Assembly: GCF_018403245.1 (NCBI RefSeq)
Contig: NZ_BOSH01000017.1
Location: forward strand, 53,969 to 117,968
DNA length: 64,000 nucleotides
DNA from: Paenibacillus sp. J2TS4
Lineage (GTDB): Bacteria > Bacillota > Bacilli > Paenibacillales > NBRC-103111
Direction of reading: 5' to 3'
Made by a program: the position numbers and the translations under genes. The notes beneath the pieces are model-generated. The model saw only the letters and a list, made by a program, of their open reading frames with translations, was not told the origin of the DNA and searched no databases. Below are positions 34,429 to 43,478 of the stretch, one piece after another (position 1 is the first letter of the stretch; each line of letters begins with the position of its first letter).

Positions 34429-35229
34429 ATGTGGAGATACGTCAAACTATACGGCATACTGCAAGCGGCCAATATCAAATCCCGTTCCGCCTATCCCTTT
34501 AACTTCTTTATTGGCGTCTTCAGCGTCACCCTAATGGGAATAGCGACTATTTTCTTCACTTGGATCATTACCCGGCAGGTTCCCACTATTGTCGGATACA
34601 ATTTGTATGAACTGGTGTTTCTCGTCAGTCTATGGAAACTCCCCCACTCCATATTTATTATTACGTTCCAGCAAATATGGAATATCGATTATTTAATCAG
34701 GGATGGATTTTTTGACCGTTATTTGGTCCGACCGCTTAACCCATTGTTCCAATTCTTTGCGACTCGGTTCCAAATTGCCGGCATTGGAGATTTGATCGCT
34801 GCCCTCGTCGGTTTAATTTACTCCGCTTCCCATATTACAGACTGGACGGGACCCAAGCTGCTTCTCCTGCTGATTATTGTTATATGCGGAGTGGTGATGG
34901 AATGGTCGATCTATACCTTGGTGGGCTGCACCGCTTTCTGGACTCTGCAAGGCTCTGGACTGCAAAGCATTATTCTGATGCTGTTCGATCAATTTACCCG
35001 CTTTCCGCTTACCGTCTACAACCGGGTCATCCAGATCGTTTTAACCTTCCTTGTTCCGATCGCTTTTATTAACTTTTATCCGTCTTATCTGTTTTTTGAC
35101 AATAAAGAGCAAGTTCCTTTCTCGCCGCTGTTAATCTACCTGACCCCAGTCATCGCCCTGCTTATGCTGGCCTTTACGGTTTGGGTCTGGCATAAAGCGA
35201 TAAATCATTACAAAGGAGCCGGATCGTAA
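34429..35229 (+). CDS. ABC-2 type permease, second subunit
   Basis: 266 residues, six membrane segments, same family as the preceding gene (DGFFDRYLVRPLNPLFQFF corresponds to its GDIVFDLQKPW motif). Begins 6 bases after the first permease and ends directly before the ATPase ATG. The two form a heterodimer. Confidence 0.9.
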   Translation: MWRYVKLYGILQAANIKSRSAYPFNFFIGVFSVTLMGIATIFFTWIITRQVPTIVGYNLYELVFLVSLWKLPHSIFIITFQQIWNIDYLIRDGFFDRYLVRPLNPLFQFFATRFQIAGIGDLIAALVGLIYSASHITDWTGPKLLLLLIIVICGVVMEWSIYTLVGCTAFWTLQGSGLQSIILMLFDQFTRFPLTVYNRVIQIVLTFLVPIAFINFYPSYLFFDNKEQVPFSPLLIYLTPVIALLMLAFTVWVWHKAINHYKGAGS

Positions 35230-36246
35230 ATGACTGTTATTGAAGTAGAACGGCTCGTCCGGGAATTTAAAGTTCATGGAGAAGCCCAGGGATCCTTTCG
35301 TTTGTTAAAAAGGTTGTTTTCTCAAGGAGGAAGCCGCAAACGCGTAGTGGATGAGGTAAGCTTTTCGATTGAAAAAGGGGAATTTATCGGCTACATTGGC
35401 CCGAACGGCGCAGGCAAATCGACGACGATCAAGATGCTGTCAGGAGTACTCGTCCCTACCTCCGGATCCGTTCGGGTAATGGGCTTGCAGCCCCATAAGC
35501 AGCGCAAAGAGCACGCTAAACATATTGGAGTCGTCTTTGGCCAGCGCACTCAGCTCTGGTGGGACTTGCCGCTTAAAGACTCCTTCTATTTGCTGAGCAA
35601 AATCTATAATATCCCGCAGGATCGATATAATCACAACATGGCAATGTTCAGCGACATTCTCGATCTCGATTCTTTCTTGCACACCCCGGTCCGGCAGCTT
35701 AGTCTCGGACAAAGAATGAGAGGGGACATCGCCGCCTCCCTCCTACACGACCCGCAGGTATTATTTTTGGATGAGCCGACGATCGGCTTGGATTTGCTGG
35801 CCAAAGAAAAAATTCAGGATTTTCTGAAAACGATTAACCGGGAAAAGCAGATTACGATTCTATTAACGACCCACAATCTGGATGATATCGAGAAGCTGTG
35901 CCGCCGGGTTTTGTTCATCGATCACGGCAAAGTTTTGTTTGACGGCAGTTCTCTGGAGATGATCCGTGCTTTTGGCGATAAAAAATATGTCGTCGTCGAA
36001 TCGAGTGGTTGGTCACCCGACAGATGGAGGGGGCCGATACCCGACAAGGTAGAACCGAATGAGCTCTGGTTCGGCGTGGAGGATGATGCAGAGATCGCTC
36101 CTATGATTCGTCAATTAAGCGACCTTCTCCCGATCCATAATCTTACGGTCCGAGAGCCCAGGATTGAGGACATTATTAAAGAATTGTATAAAAAAACAAG
36201 CTCCGGCGCGGAGCCCGAGAAACGAATAGAGTCGCTTTCTAATTAG
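35230..36246 (+). CDS. ABC transporter ATPase
   Basis: 338 residues. Walker A GPNGAGKSTTIKMLSG (~58-73), Q-loop, variant signature LSLGQRMRGD, Walker B VLFLDEPTIGLD and His-loop TTHNLDD. The C-terminal ~90 residues match the tail domain of DUF990-associated ATPases. Completes the permease-permease-ATPase exporter. Confidence 0.95.
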   Translation: MTVIEVERLVREFKVHGEAQGSFRLLKRLFSQGGSRKRVVDEVSFSIEKGEFIGYIGPNGAGKSTTIKMLSGVLVPTSGSVRVMGLQPHKQRKEHAKHIGVVFGQRTQLWWDLPLKDSFYLLSKIYNIPQDRYNHNMAMFSDILDLDSFLHTPVRQLSLGQRMRGDIAASLLHDPQVLFLDEPTIGLDLLAKEKIQDFLKTINREKQITILLTTHNLDDIEKLCRRVLFIDHGKVLFDGSSLEMIRAFGDKKYVVVESSGWSPDRWRGPIPDKVEPNELWFGVEDDAEIAPMIRQLSDLLPIHNLTVREPRIEDIIKELYKKTSSGAEPEKRIESLSN

Positions 36247-36285
36247 AGGTGGGATCTTACCTGATAAGCAGCAATGGGACAAATC

Positions 36286-36321
36286 AAAAAGAACGGCAGG
36301 GTAGATTCCCTGTCGCTCTTT
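36286..36321. terminator. bidirectional terminator between the ABC operon and rpsR
   Basis: GAACGGCAGGG and CCCTGTCGCTC form a stem with one G-T pair; A and T runs flank it on both sides, so it can end both convergent transcripts. Confidence 0.8.
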
Positions 36322-36334
36322 GGTTCGTCTGCTC

Positions 36335-36619
36335 TTACTCTGTCGTGTAAGGAAGCAGCGCTACTTGACGAGAACGCTTGATTGCGATGGTCAGCATCCG
36401 CTGATATTTAGCAGATGTTCCGGTTACACGGCGAGGAAGAATTTTTCCACGCTCGCTAATGAATTTTTTCAGCGTCTCGATATCTTTATAGTCAATGTGT
36501 TTAATTTTATTAACAGTAAAGTAGCATACTTTACGGCGCTTGTTGCGTCCTCCCCGGCCTCGGGAAAAACGACGCTCTGTACGCTCTTCGCCGCTGTTTT
36601 CTTTTCTTGTCGTCGTCAT
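36335..36619 (-). CDS. rpsR: 30S ribosomal protein S18
   Basis: 94 residues, including a 20-residue Arg-rich extension before the conserved RKVCYFTVNKIKHIDYKD and ISERGKILPRRVTGTSAKYQR. Last gene of the rpsF-ssb-rpsR operon, 22 bases after ssb. Confidence 0.98.
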   Translation of the reverse strand: MTTTRKENSGEERTERRFSRGRGGRNKRRKVCYFTVNKIKHIDYKDIETLKKFISERGKILPRRVTGTSAKYQRMLTIAIKRSRQVALLPYTTE

Positions 36620-36641
36620 CTAGGTTTTCAGTCCTTTCTCA

Positions 36642-37106
36642 TTAAAATGGCAGATCATCGTCGGAAATGTCAATCGGTTTCCCGTCGGAGAATGGTTCTT
36701 GATTGTCTCGCGGGCTGCTATATCGGTTATTGTTGCTGGGCGGCATATCCTCCCGCATTCCAGCCCCTGCTCCACCGCTATCCCGGTTAGGGGATTCCAG
36801 AAAACGGACATTATCGGCTACCACTTCCGTCACATAAACCCGGCGACCTTCGTTATTGTCATAGTTGCGCACCTGAATGCGTCCCTCTACAGCGGTAAGC
36901 CGTCCTTTGCGCAAATAATTGGCACAGGTTTCAGCTAACTGCCGCCAAGTCACTACGTTAATAAAATCAGCTTCGCGTTCGTTCTGTTGGTTAGTAAAAG
37001 GCCGATCGACAGCTAGCGTGAACTGGGTAACCGCTACGCCCGTAGGGGTATATCTCAGCTCAGGATCACGGGTCAACCTTCCGATTAGAATAACACGGTT
37101 TAACAA
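36642..37106 (-). CDS. ssb: single-stranded DNA-binding protein
   Basis: 154 residues. TTG start at 37106 (GGGGGAGGG 7 bases upstream) gives the normal MLNRVILIGRL opening. OB-fold to ~110, Pro/Asn/Gly-rich linker, and the acidic C-terminal tip DDDLPF that recruits partner proteins. Second gene of the rpsF operon. Confidence 0.97.
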   Translation of the reverse strand: MLNRVILIGRLTRDPELRYTPTGVAVTQFTLAVDRPFTNQQNEREADFINVVTWRQLAETCANYLRKGRLTAVEGRIQVRNYDNNEGRRVYVTEVVADNVRFLESPNRDSGGAGAGMREDMPPSNNNRYSSPRDNQEPFSDGKPIDISDDDLPF

Positions 37107-37163
37107 TCTTGTTCCCTCCCCCACATCTCCGCATTGGTATCACTAACAGACTAAAGTAATAAC

Positions 37164-37448
37164 TTACGCTTCGTCAAGAACGATCAGGTAACGAATGATT
37201 TCGTCAGAAATCTTCATCACACGGTCAAGTTCAGCTACTACTTCCGGAGTAGCGTTGAAATTTACCAGGACGTAAATTCCATCACGGAACTTGTTGATCT
37301 CATACGCAAGACGGCGTTTGCCCATTACTTCGCTCTTCGTGATCTCGCCACCATTGTTAATGATGTTTTCGAACTTCGAAATAGCGGACTCAACAGCTTC
37401 CTGTTCGATATCGGAACGAAGAATATACATGACTTCATATTTGCGCAT
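37164..37448 (-). CDS. rpsF: 30S ribosomal protein S6
   Basis: 94 residues, start MRKYEVMYILR, ending at VLDEA. Central strands match S6. First gene of the operon; binds S18 in the 30S platform. Confidence 0.98.
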   Translation of the reverse strand: MRKYEVMYILRSDIEQEAVESAISKFENIINNGGEITKSEVMGKRRLAYEINKFRDGIYVLVNFNATPEVVAELDRVMKISDEIIRYLIVLDEA

Positions 37449-37459
37449 GTCAATTCACC

Positions 37460-37510
37460 TCCTTTTGGACTAAACGGCCCCAAGCCTATCCGCGCTATGC
37501 GGAATCTTCT
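37460..37510 (-). promoter_or_regulatory. possible S6:S18-binding leader of the rpsF operon
   Basis: On the minus strand TTGG-GGCCGTTTAGT-CCAA forms a hairpin carrying a CCG in its loop, next to a CCGC/GCGG hairpin, 20 bases before the rpsF start. rpsF leaders in many bacteria hold a CCG-bearing S6:S18 autoregulatory RNA. I infer this by position and the CCG only. Confidence 0.35.
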
Positions 37511-37752
37511 ATGAAGGAAGAATCGGCCTAGAGCAAGGAGCAAGATGAAATCCAATTCAAACTCGCACCATATAAATATACCAAAAGCTGCGAGTAATTA
37601 CAAGAGAACCGCCCTTCCTCTTCTGAAGCTTCTGCAGAATTCCAAAGCCTGGCTCCATAATACTATTAGGGGCCTTCCCTGTATTTGGAACCCTCCCGTT
37701 TACATGCTCTAACCAGGGTTAGTGGATACTATGGTTATTCGGAGGTGATAGC

Positions 37753-37935
37753 ATGGGTGAACGAACCGAATTTAACGCCGGTGATCGCGCTCCTAACAAT
37801 GGAGTGTACATTGAGGTTGGTGAAAACGACTTTCATATGGGCATCAACGATCCCAAAATGGTCGAACTGCAAAAAGGGGAACGCTTTCCGGAGCTGACCA
37901 ATCATAATCGCAAATGGAAACGAAAAAAACAATAA
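37753..37935 (+). CDS. yjzC: YjzC-like small protein
   Basis: 60 residues, GGAGGTGATAGC before ATG. Shape (RTEFNAGDRAPNNGVYIEVG, then GERFPELTNHNRKW) matches the small Bacillales YjzC family. Function unknown. Followed by a membrane gene after 13 bases. Confidence 0.75.
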   Translation: MGERTEFNAGDRAPNNGVYIEVGENDFHMGINDPKMVELQKGERFPELTNHNRKWKRKKQ

Positions 37936-37948
37936 AGAGGGAATCCTC

Positions 37949-38194
37949 ATGAGAAAACCAGTCACTTTACTATTTACGATCCTTGCCGTTGTTATTTGCT
38001 TCATTCATTATCTCGGCTATGATCCCAAAAACTTAATCCTAATTTCGTTAAGCATTCCTCTTTGGGTCATTCCGCTATTTACAGACATCGCCCATGTTAA
38101 TTTATTTTTGGCCTATGGGTTAACGATTGCATCCTGGGCTCTTCTGGGCTATATTGTCGATCGGTATGTATTTAGAGCCCGGGAAAAAAGCTAA
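37949..38194 (+). CDS. small membrane protein, three predicted helices
   Basis: 81 residues with hydrophobic segments at ~5-25, ~30-48 and ~52-72. No family recognised. Its last codons lie inside the following terminator's stem, an economical arrangement. Confidence 0.7.
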   Translation: MRKPVTLLFTILAVVICFIHYLGYDPKNLILISLSIPLWVIPLFTDIAHVNLFLAYGLTIASWALLGYIVDRYVFRAREKS

Positions 38195-38226
38195 TGCAGC
38201 CCTTTCCCGGGCTTCGCTTGTTTTTA
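38176..38226 (+). terminator. terminator overlapping the end of the membrane gene
   Basis: AGCCCGGGAAA (38176-38186) and TTTCCCGGGCT (38203-38213) make an 11-pair perfect stem, followed by a short gap and TTTTT. The stop codon is in the loop. Confidence 0.75.
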
Positions 38227-38283
38227 CCTCAAGGCTATGGGATGGTCAGCAATATACAATCTTCTTGATCGGCTGTTAGGAGA

Positions 38284-38322
38284 TAAAAAACGCCCCCCTG
38301 CGGAGATCGCATAGAAGGCGTT
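38284..38322 (-). terminator. terminator of the tRNA-Ser transcript
   Basis: On the minus strand AACGCC ... GGCGTT followed by six T, with inner GCG pairing. Lies 55 bases past the tRNA 3' end. Confidence 0.75.
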
Positions 38323-38376
38323 GAGTCAACGATTGTTATGTAGTGTCCAACCATGGATCTGAAGTTTCTTAAGTGG

Positions 38377-38464
38377 CGGAAAGGGTGGGATTCGAACCCA
38401 CGCACGCCTTGCGACGCCTAACTGATTTCGAGTCAGCCCCCTTGGACCTCTTGGGTACCTTTCC
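38377..38464 (-). tRNA. tRNA-Ser (anticodon CGA)
   Basis: 88 bases. Acceptor GGAAAGG/CCTTTCC, discriminator G, T-loop GTTCGAATC, anticodon loop CTCGAAA giving CGA (reads UCG), and the long variable arm typical of class II tRNA-Ser. CCA is not encoded. Not in a cluster. The rest of 38195-38579 has only two terminators. Confidence 0.95.
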
Positions 38465-38579
38465 GTTTGCACAAGCAATATTGTACCACAGATTACAGGA
38501 TGAAATCAACTGAATTATTGCTCTCCATTATTGTTTAATCTGGCTATGGCTCTACAGTTCAGGAGGTAATATCCTGTTG

Positions 38580-38795
38580 TTACTCGTCTTTATCCTGAAC
38601 TACCGGATTGGACCGCAGCACTTTTTTCAATTTACTCTCGAACTTCGCCCTGGGTACCAGCACGCTATGCTTGCATCCCGTACAGCGTATCCGGATATCC
38701 ATTCCCATACGAATAATTTCCATTTCATTAGTCCCGCAGGGATGCTGCTTCTTCATCTGAACGACATCACCAAGCTGATATTGCTTACGTTCCAT
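38580..38795 (-). CDS. DUF951 protein
   Basis: 71 residues starting at ATG 38795 (MERKQYQLGDVVQMKKQHPC), where AAGGAG lies 11 bases upstream. Zinc-type Cys (HPCG, RCTGC) and the strongly conserved IIRMGMDIRIRCTGC. Follows mscS by 34 bases, the usual Bacillales order. Function unknown. Confidence 0.9.
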   Translation of the reverse strand: MERKQYQLGDVVQMKKQHPCGTNEMEIIRMGMDIRIRCTGCKHSVLVPRAKFESKLKKVLRSNPVVQDKDE

Positions 38796-38829
38796 CTCCC
38801 ACACTTCTCCTTTCACATCATCTGAATGT

Positions 38830-39708
38830 TTAAGCCGGCCGGGTTATTTCGATTTTATGCTCATCCAGCGCTTTTTTGATCAGGGCCAGCACTTCTCTTT
38901 TTACCTGCTCTTCGCTGTTCGGTTTGCATTCCGCAATAATTCGGAGAGATAAATCAGACATCCCCATCGTTTGCATACCAAGAACCTCGGGGCTCGATAC
39001 GATCTCTCCATGATCCCTTGGCATATCTACAAGAGATTGCTGTAATACTTCGGTCGCCTTATCTACGTCGGAATTATAAGCTAGAGTAATATCGACGACA
39101 GCTATAGAATTGCGGATCGAATAATTCGTAACCTGAGCAATCAATCCATTGGGAATGATATAAATTTCACCGGTCCAGCTGGAAATCCGCGTTACCCTCA
39201 GCCCGATTTCCTCTACCGTTCCCTTATAACTGCCGATTTGAACCACATCACCGACAGCAAACTGATCTTCGAAGATTATAAAAAAACCGGTGATAACATC
39301 TTTAACCAAGCTTTGTGCTCCAAATCCAATCGCCAGTCCTACCACTCCGGCCCCCGCTAATAACGGACCCAGGTGAAGACCCATTTGTCCAAGAATCATT
39401 AAAATCAGTATAAAATTTACGGTGTAGGAAATGACATTTCCTACTAATTTACCTAACGTTTTAGCCCTTCTTTGGTTAAAACGCAGTGGACTTTTTTCTC
39501 TTTCCTTTACTAACCGATCGACAATGCGCTTCGTAACAGTTTTAATCACTTTGCCAAGAATAATAATCAATAAGATTTTGATAAGTGTAATTGAAATCCG
39601 CGTCCATGTATCCGGACTAGCGAACCAATCGACGAGCTGGGAATAAACCTCTTGCCATGTGTTGACGTCTTCTGCAAGCGCTACTTGAACGACTATAGAA
39701 TTCAGCAC
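38830..39708 (-). CDS. mscS: small-conductance mechanosensitive channel (MscS family)
   Basis: 292 residues. Membrane helices at ~36-60, ~85-105 and a pore helix with Gly/Ala motif LAGAGVVGLAIGFGAQSLV (~112-130), followed by the beta domain (VGDVVQIGSYKGTVEEIGLR) and the C-terminal cage. Opens under hypo-osmotic stress. Confidence 0.95.
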   Translation of the reverse strand: MLNSIVVQVALAEDVNTWQEVYSQLVDWFASPDTWTRISITLIKILLIIILGKVIKTVTKRIVDRLVKEREKSPLRFNQRRAKTLGKLVGNVISYTVNFILILMILGQMGLHLGPLLAGAGVVGLAIGFGAQSLVKDVITGFFIIFEDQFAVGDVVQIGSYKGTVEEIGLRVTRISSWTGEIYIIPNGLIAQVTNYSIRNSIAVVDITLAYNSDVDKATEVLQQSLVDMPRDHGEIVSSPEVLGMQTMGMSDLSLRIIAECKPNSEEQVKREVLALIKKALDEHKIEITRPA

Positions 39709-39728
39709 TGCGATGTCCTCCCTGTTCG

Positions 39729-39989
39729 TTACATTTCCGGCATATCGACAGAAATATACTTACCTTCTATTTGATTATAAATTCCTCGAATTTCAACTTT
39801 CTCGGCTGCTATTATATTTTTCACTCGCTCAAGCTCGGATGAATCAAATTCGATCGATAACGCGCAGCCTGCGGTGATTTCTTTAGGAGTCGGACGTATA
39901 TCTATTTCAATATCCGCATATTCCAGAAGCATTTCCGCCCGCAACGCCTGCTGTGTAGAATCAAAAGCAATCACCATTAACGGTTCCAT
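39729..39989 (-). CDS. DUF3343 small protein
   Basis: 86 residues. Matches the DUF3343 family (putative sulfur/selenium carrier; FDSTQQALRAEMLLE, then RPTPKEITAGCALSIEF). The conserved Cys in AGCALS is present. Cotranscribed with mscS. Confidence 0.88.
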   Translation of the reverse strand: MEPLMVIAFDSTQQALRAEMLLEYADIEIDIRPTPKEITAGCALSIEFDSSELERVKNIIAAEKVEIRGIYNQIEGKYISVDMPEM

Positions 39990-40135
39990 CAGTGATTAAT
40001 CCTTTCCTTCTTTCCTGGTTTACACCAAATATTCAGAGTTTTCTCATACTGTCTATAGCATTTTCCCGCAAATTCTCTTAGTTTCTATAACGACATGTAT
40101 AAACCGTAATTTCTGACCGTATACTAGTAAAACTA

Positions 40136-40186
40136 CCCCACAAAGTGAAGCTAGCCTTCGAAGCTTATTCCGGTTACTTTGCGGGG
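40136..40186. repeat. single 51-bp hairpin repeat
   Basis: CCCCACAAAGT and ACTTTGCGGGG close a 51-base unit holding GCTTCGAAGC-type inner symmetry. Same family and length as the tandem array at 41469. Confidence 0.7.
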
Positions 40187-40238
40187 AGCCCCGGAATTTA
40201 AAAATTCTATTTGATAAAAAACGGATACGGAGGGCGCT

Positions 40239-40859
40239 ATGAAATTTTCTTTCCTTGCGGACAAGAATCCGTCTGACAGTCCTATTCTCGTCCCTTATAC
40301 GGATTCTCAATCAGCGCAGATGATCTCGTCGAAGCTTTCTCTTTACTTTCAGAAGGTTCCCGTTGAGCAAACCATTGTTTTCGTCTGCATAGGAACGGAC
40401 CGCTCAACCGGCGATGCATTGGGTCCATTAGTCGGGTCCAGGCTGCTAACTTACCATTTAACCGATTATCCCGTTTACGGAACATTAGAAGAACCTGTTC
40501 ATGCCCTCAACTTATCGGAAACCTTATCCTCCATTGAACAAACCTATAACAATCCGTTCATTGTAGGAATTGATGCTTGTCTCGGACAGCTCTCCAGCGT
40601 TGGCTCCATTAAAGTAGGTTCCGGACCTATCAAGCCCGGAGCAGGCGTCAATAAAGAGCTGCCTCCCGTCGGAAATATTCATATTACCGGGATCGTAAAT
40701 GTCGGAGGGTTCATGGAATATTTTGTACTGCAGAATACCCGACTGCATCTCGTTACTATGTTAGCCGAAGTCATCGCCAAATCGATACATCTGTCCTTGA
40801 ATCATTCACAGAGAACGGCTTCCGCTACCTTCCCGCCTTTTTCACTGCCAAATCAATAA
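40239..40859 (+). CDS. yyaC: YyaC spore protein (GPR-like fold)
   Basis: 206 residues, ATG preceded by GGAGG. Shows VFVCIGTDRSTGDALGPLVG (~48-66) and the Asp/Gly-rich FIVGIDACLGQLSSVG, typical of YyaC, which resembles germination protease GPR. Points to an endospore former. Convergent with the DUF4446 gene, overlapping by 35 bases. Confidence 0.92.
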   Translation: MKFSFLADKNPSDSPILVPYTDSQSAQMISSKLSLYFQKVPVEQTIVFVCIGTDRSTGDALGPLVGSRLLTYHLTDYPVYGTLEEPVHALNLSETLSSIEQTYNNPFIVGIDACLGQLSSVGSIKVGSGPIKPGAGVNKELPPVGNIHITGIVNVGGFMEYFVLQNTRLHLVTMLAEVIAKSIHLSLNHSQRTASATFPPFSLPNQ

Positions 40860-41316
40860 CTTCTATTTCCTCCGGAGATAAGCTGTAGGAAGGCTCCCCT
40901 TTTTTGATTGGTTTGGCATAAAGATAGCTTTCCTGTCTGCTGTGAATCCCTGTCAGAACAAGACCGTCCTTTTCCTCATCCATAAAAGCAATCGAAAAGC
41001 TCATATCGCTCCCCTGATCGGAAAAGGCATTATAACGAATCACCTCTACATTTCCTTTCATTCTTCTTATTTCTTTTTCAAGTCGTTGGATCGATTCCAT
41101 ATAGTTTTCACTAGCTGCCGCTGCTTGCCGGTAGCTTTCTTGAATTTGCAGAAGCATCTGCTCCAGATTTTCTTTGCTCCCGCTCATCATTTTTTTATAT
41201 TTCCTATTCATGCTGATCAGCTTAATCCACATCGCCATAATGATAATAAACATAAGTCCGATGACGACCACTTGGATACTTTCCCACAGCTCCGGCTCCA
41301 GCCCGAATATTTCCAT
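40825..41316 (-). CDS. DUF4446 membrane protein
   Basis: 163 residues. One N-terminal membrane helix (VVVIGLMFIIIMAMWI, ~15-31), coiled coil ~38-95, and a C-terminal domain with VIRYNAFSDQGSDMSFSIAF, the DUF4446 hallmark. Position next to yyaC is usual in Bacillales. Confidence 0.9.
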   Translation of the reverse strand: MEIFGLEPELWESIQVVVIGLMFIIIMAMWIKLISMNRKYKKMMSGSKENLEQMLLQIQESYRQAAAASENYMESIQRLEKEIRRMKGNVEVIRYNAFSDQGSDMSFSIAFMDEEKDGLVLTGIHSRQESYLYAKPIKKGEPSYSLSPEEIEVIDLAVKKAGR

Positions 41317-41468
41317 AGTTGTTGCCCCTTTTATAAATGTATGGTCTTTTTAGCTGGCCTTCTAATCTCATAACCAGCGAACTCAATGGTTGCCTGCTAT
41401 ATAAGTGGCACTAAAGAAAGCGATCATTCCGTTCCGAAGGAAAGTGCCTCCGAAGCTTCAAACATCAT

Positions 41469-41692
41469 ACTCCTTCCCCAAAAAGTGAGGATATGCTTCG
41501 TAGTGAATTCCGATTACTTTTCGGGGACCCCGAAACAACCGATAACTCCTTCCCCAAAAAGTGAGGATATGCTTCGTAGTGAATTCCGATTACTTTTCGG
41601 GGACCCCGAAACAACCGATAACTCCTTCCCCAAAAAGTGAAGATGGGCTTCGAAGCTATTCCAGGTACTTTTCGGGGACCCCGAAACAACAG
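41469..41692. repeat. three tandem 76-bp units, each with a 51-bp hairpin
   Basis: The unit starts ACTCCTTCCCC and repeats at 41469, 41545 and 41621, an exact 76-bp period. Hairpins (CCCC to GGGG) occupy 41476-41526, 41552-41602 and 41628-41678. Copies 1 and 2 are identical for the full unit; copy 3 differs at several sites in the loop. The surrounding 41317-41936 has no gene. Confidence 0.9.
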
Positions 41693-41936
41693 ATTCCTTA
41701 TTTATTGGATGGGCCGTCGGGTGGTAGGAATACAAAGCCAAAACTCGCCCTGGAAGCATCTTTCTTTCTCCACTTCATGAGCTTTGAATTCTTTAGTGCC
41801 GAGTATATAGCTCCTCAGGCTAGCGTGTCTTCCATGTTTTCTCCTGCTTCTGTAGGTTAGTACTCTGCACCAAGTCAAATTCGGCCACCGAATGGCTTTT
41901 AATTTAATTATTTTTATAGTGTACCTGCATGGCCGC

Positions 41937-43091
41937 CTACTTATACGATTGGCTTATCTCTTTCATTGCCTGAATTAAATAATTCACCTGATCTGCTGTC
42001 GAATAATACCCAACACTGGCTCTGACTGCTCCCGTTGTTGTCGTGCCGGCGGTTTGATGGCCAAGGGGCGTACAATGGAAGCCGGAACGGACCGCAATTT
42101 GATAGTTACGATCCAACTGAAAGGCAATCTCTGATGAATCGGCTCCTTCCAATACAAAGGATACGATCCCGGTCTTATCGACTCCCAGATCAGGCCCCAG
42201 CAGGCGCACTCCGGGGATTTCCAGCAATCCTTGCATCATTTGTTGAGTGAGAGTCCATTCCTTTGTATGAATAGCTTCTACTGTCTCTCTAACAATAAGC
42301 TTAACCGCTGCACTTAGCCCGGCTACCCCAACCGTATTGGGCGTTCCCGCTTCATAACGATCCGGTCTAACGGAAGGCTGATCGATATCTTCCGACCTGC
42401 TTCCCGTCCCCCCATGTAATATCGGCTCCAACTCGATCTCCGACGAAATGTATAGCCCTCCTGTCCCCTGCGGACCCAGAAGACCTTTATGCCCAGGAAA
42501 GGCCAGCATGTCTATTCCCATCGTTTGGACATCAATAGGGACAGTTCCGGCAGTTTGGGCGGCATCGACGAGAAGCTTAACTCCATTGCGCCTGCACATT
42601 TCTGCAAATTTATCTATAGGCTGAATAGTGCCCAGAAGATTGGAGCTGTGACTGCACACAAAGAGAGTGGTGTTGGAACGGAAGGCCCGAACAGCTTCAT
42701 CGAGGCAAATTTCTCCCTTTTCGTCCGCTTGTAAATAGGTAAGCTCTATCTTCTTTTCTTTTCGTAAATACTCCAACGGCCTTCTTACAGAATTATGCTC
42801 CATCGGCGTACAGATCACATGATCCTTTTCCCGAACAAACCCTTTAATGGCCAAGTTCAACGACGCTGTAGCATTAGAGGTAAACACCACATCAATCGGG
42901 TTGTCGATCCCGAACAATCTGGCCAGCAAGCTTCGGCCTTCGAACAAAATGCGACTGGCTTTAACCGCCATACTGTGGCTCCCTCTTCCAGGATTTGCCC
43001 CCGTCTCTTCAATGCAGCTAGTCATCGCTTGAATGACTTCAGGAGGTTTCGGCCAGGAAGATGCCGCATGATCCAAGTATATAATGGACAT
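41937..43091 (-). CDS. cysteine-desulfurase-like aminotransferase class V protein
   Basis: 384 residues from ATG 43091 (GGGGGAGGGAAGGA upstream). Fold-type I PLP enzyme: PLP Lys in FPGHKGLLGPQG (~200), catalytic Cys in SGFHCTPLGH (~345). The layout matches TIGR01977-type proteins, paralogous to IscS/SufS. Its sulfur acceptor is unknown. Confidence 0.9.
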   Translation of the reverse strand: MSIIYLDHAASSWPKPPEVIQAMTSCIEETGANPGRGSHSMAVKASRILFEGRSLLARLFGIDNPIDVVFTSNATASLNLAIKGFVREKDHVICTPMEHNSVRRPLEYLRKEKKIELTYLQADEKGEICLDEAVRAFRSNTTLFVCSHSSNLLGTIQPIDKFAEMCRRNGVKLLVDAAQTAGTVPIDVQTMGIDMLAFPGHKGLLGPQGTGGLYISSEIELEPILHGGTGSRSEDIDQPSVRPDRYEAGTPNTVGVAGLSAAVKLIVRETVEAIHTKEWTLTQQMMQGLLEIPGVRLLGPDLGVDKTGIVSFVLEGADSSEIAFQLDRNYQIAVRSGFHCTPLGHQTAGTTTTGAVRASVGYYSTADQVNYLIQAMKEISQSYK

Positions 43092-43478
43092 TCCTTCCCT
43101 CCCCCTTTCACTGTTCTTTTCCATTCTTCTTCGAAGGAAATCCTTCCGAGCTTCACAAGCCATCGCTTTTCACCCTATCATTTGCCTACCATTCCATTAT
43201 AATATCCCATACAACCGACTGCATCACCAATTGGCTAGTTTGTCCATTTTTTCTGAACTCCCTGAATATCGAGATTTACTTATGTATCGGTGACACTCTG
43301 TTCTTCCGTTCCAATAAAAAGTTTGAAGCTTCATAGGCTTTGCTCCGATTTATATTTCCCAGATGTCATCTTTCAACAGCAATGACATCAGGCGACTCTA
43401 ATTTAATGAAGTCAAGAAAAGCATACCTCATCGGGTCACCCTTAAGGAAACACGCGGTATGCTCTCAACTACTCAACG
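43092..43478. other. intergenic region before parB 3' end
   Basis: No gene is convincing. It holds the promoter of the desulfurase-like gene on the left and the parB terminator (43420-43463) on the right. Confidence 0.4.
43420..43463 (-). terminator. terminator of the parA-parB operon
   Basis: AGCATACC and GGTATGCT form a perfect 8-pair stem with a 28-base loop, followed on the minus strand by TTTTC. Confidence 0.55.

Noticed and set aside
41386..41860. Open frames across the 76-bp tandem repeats
   Set aside because: They simply translate the repeat units on both strands; no start signals.
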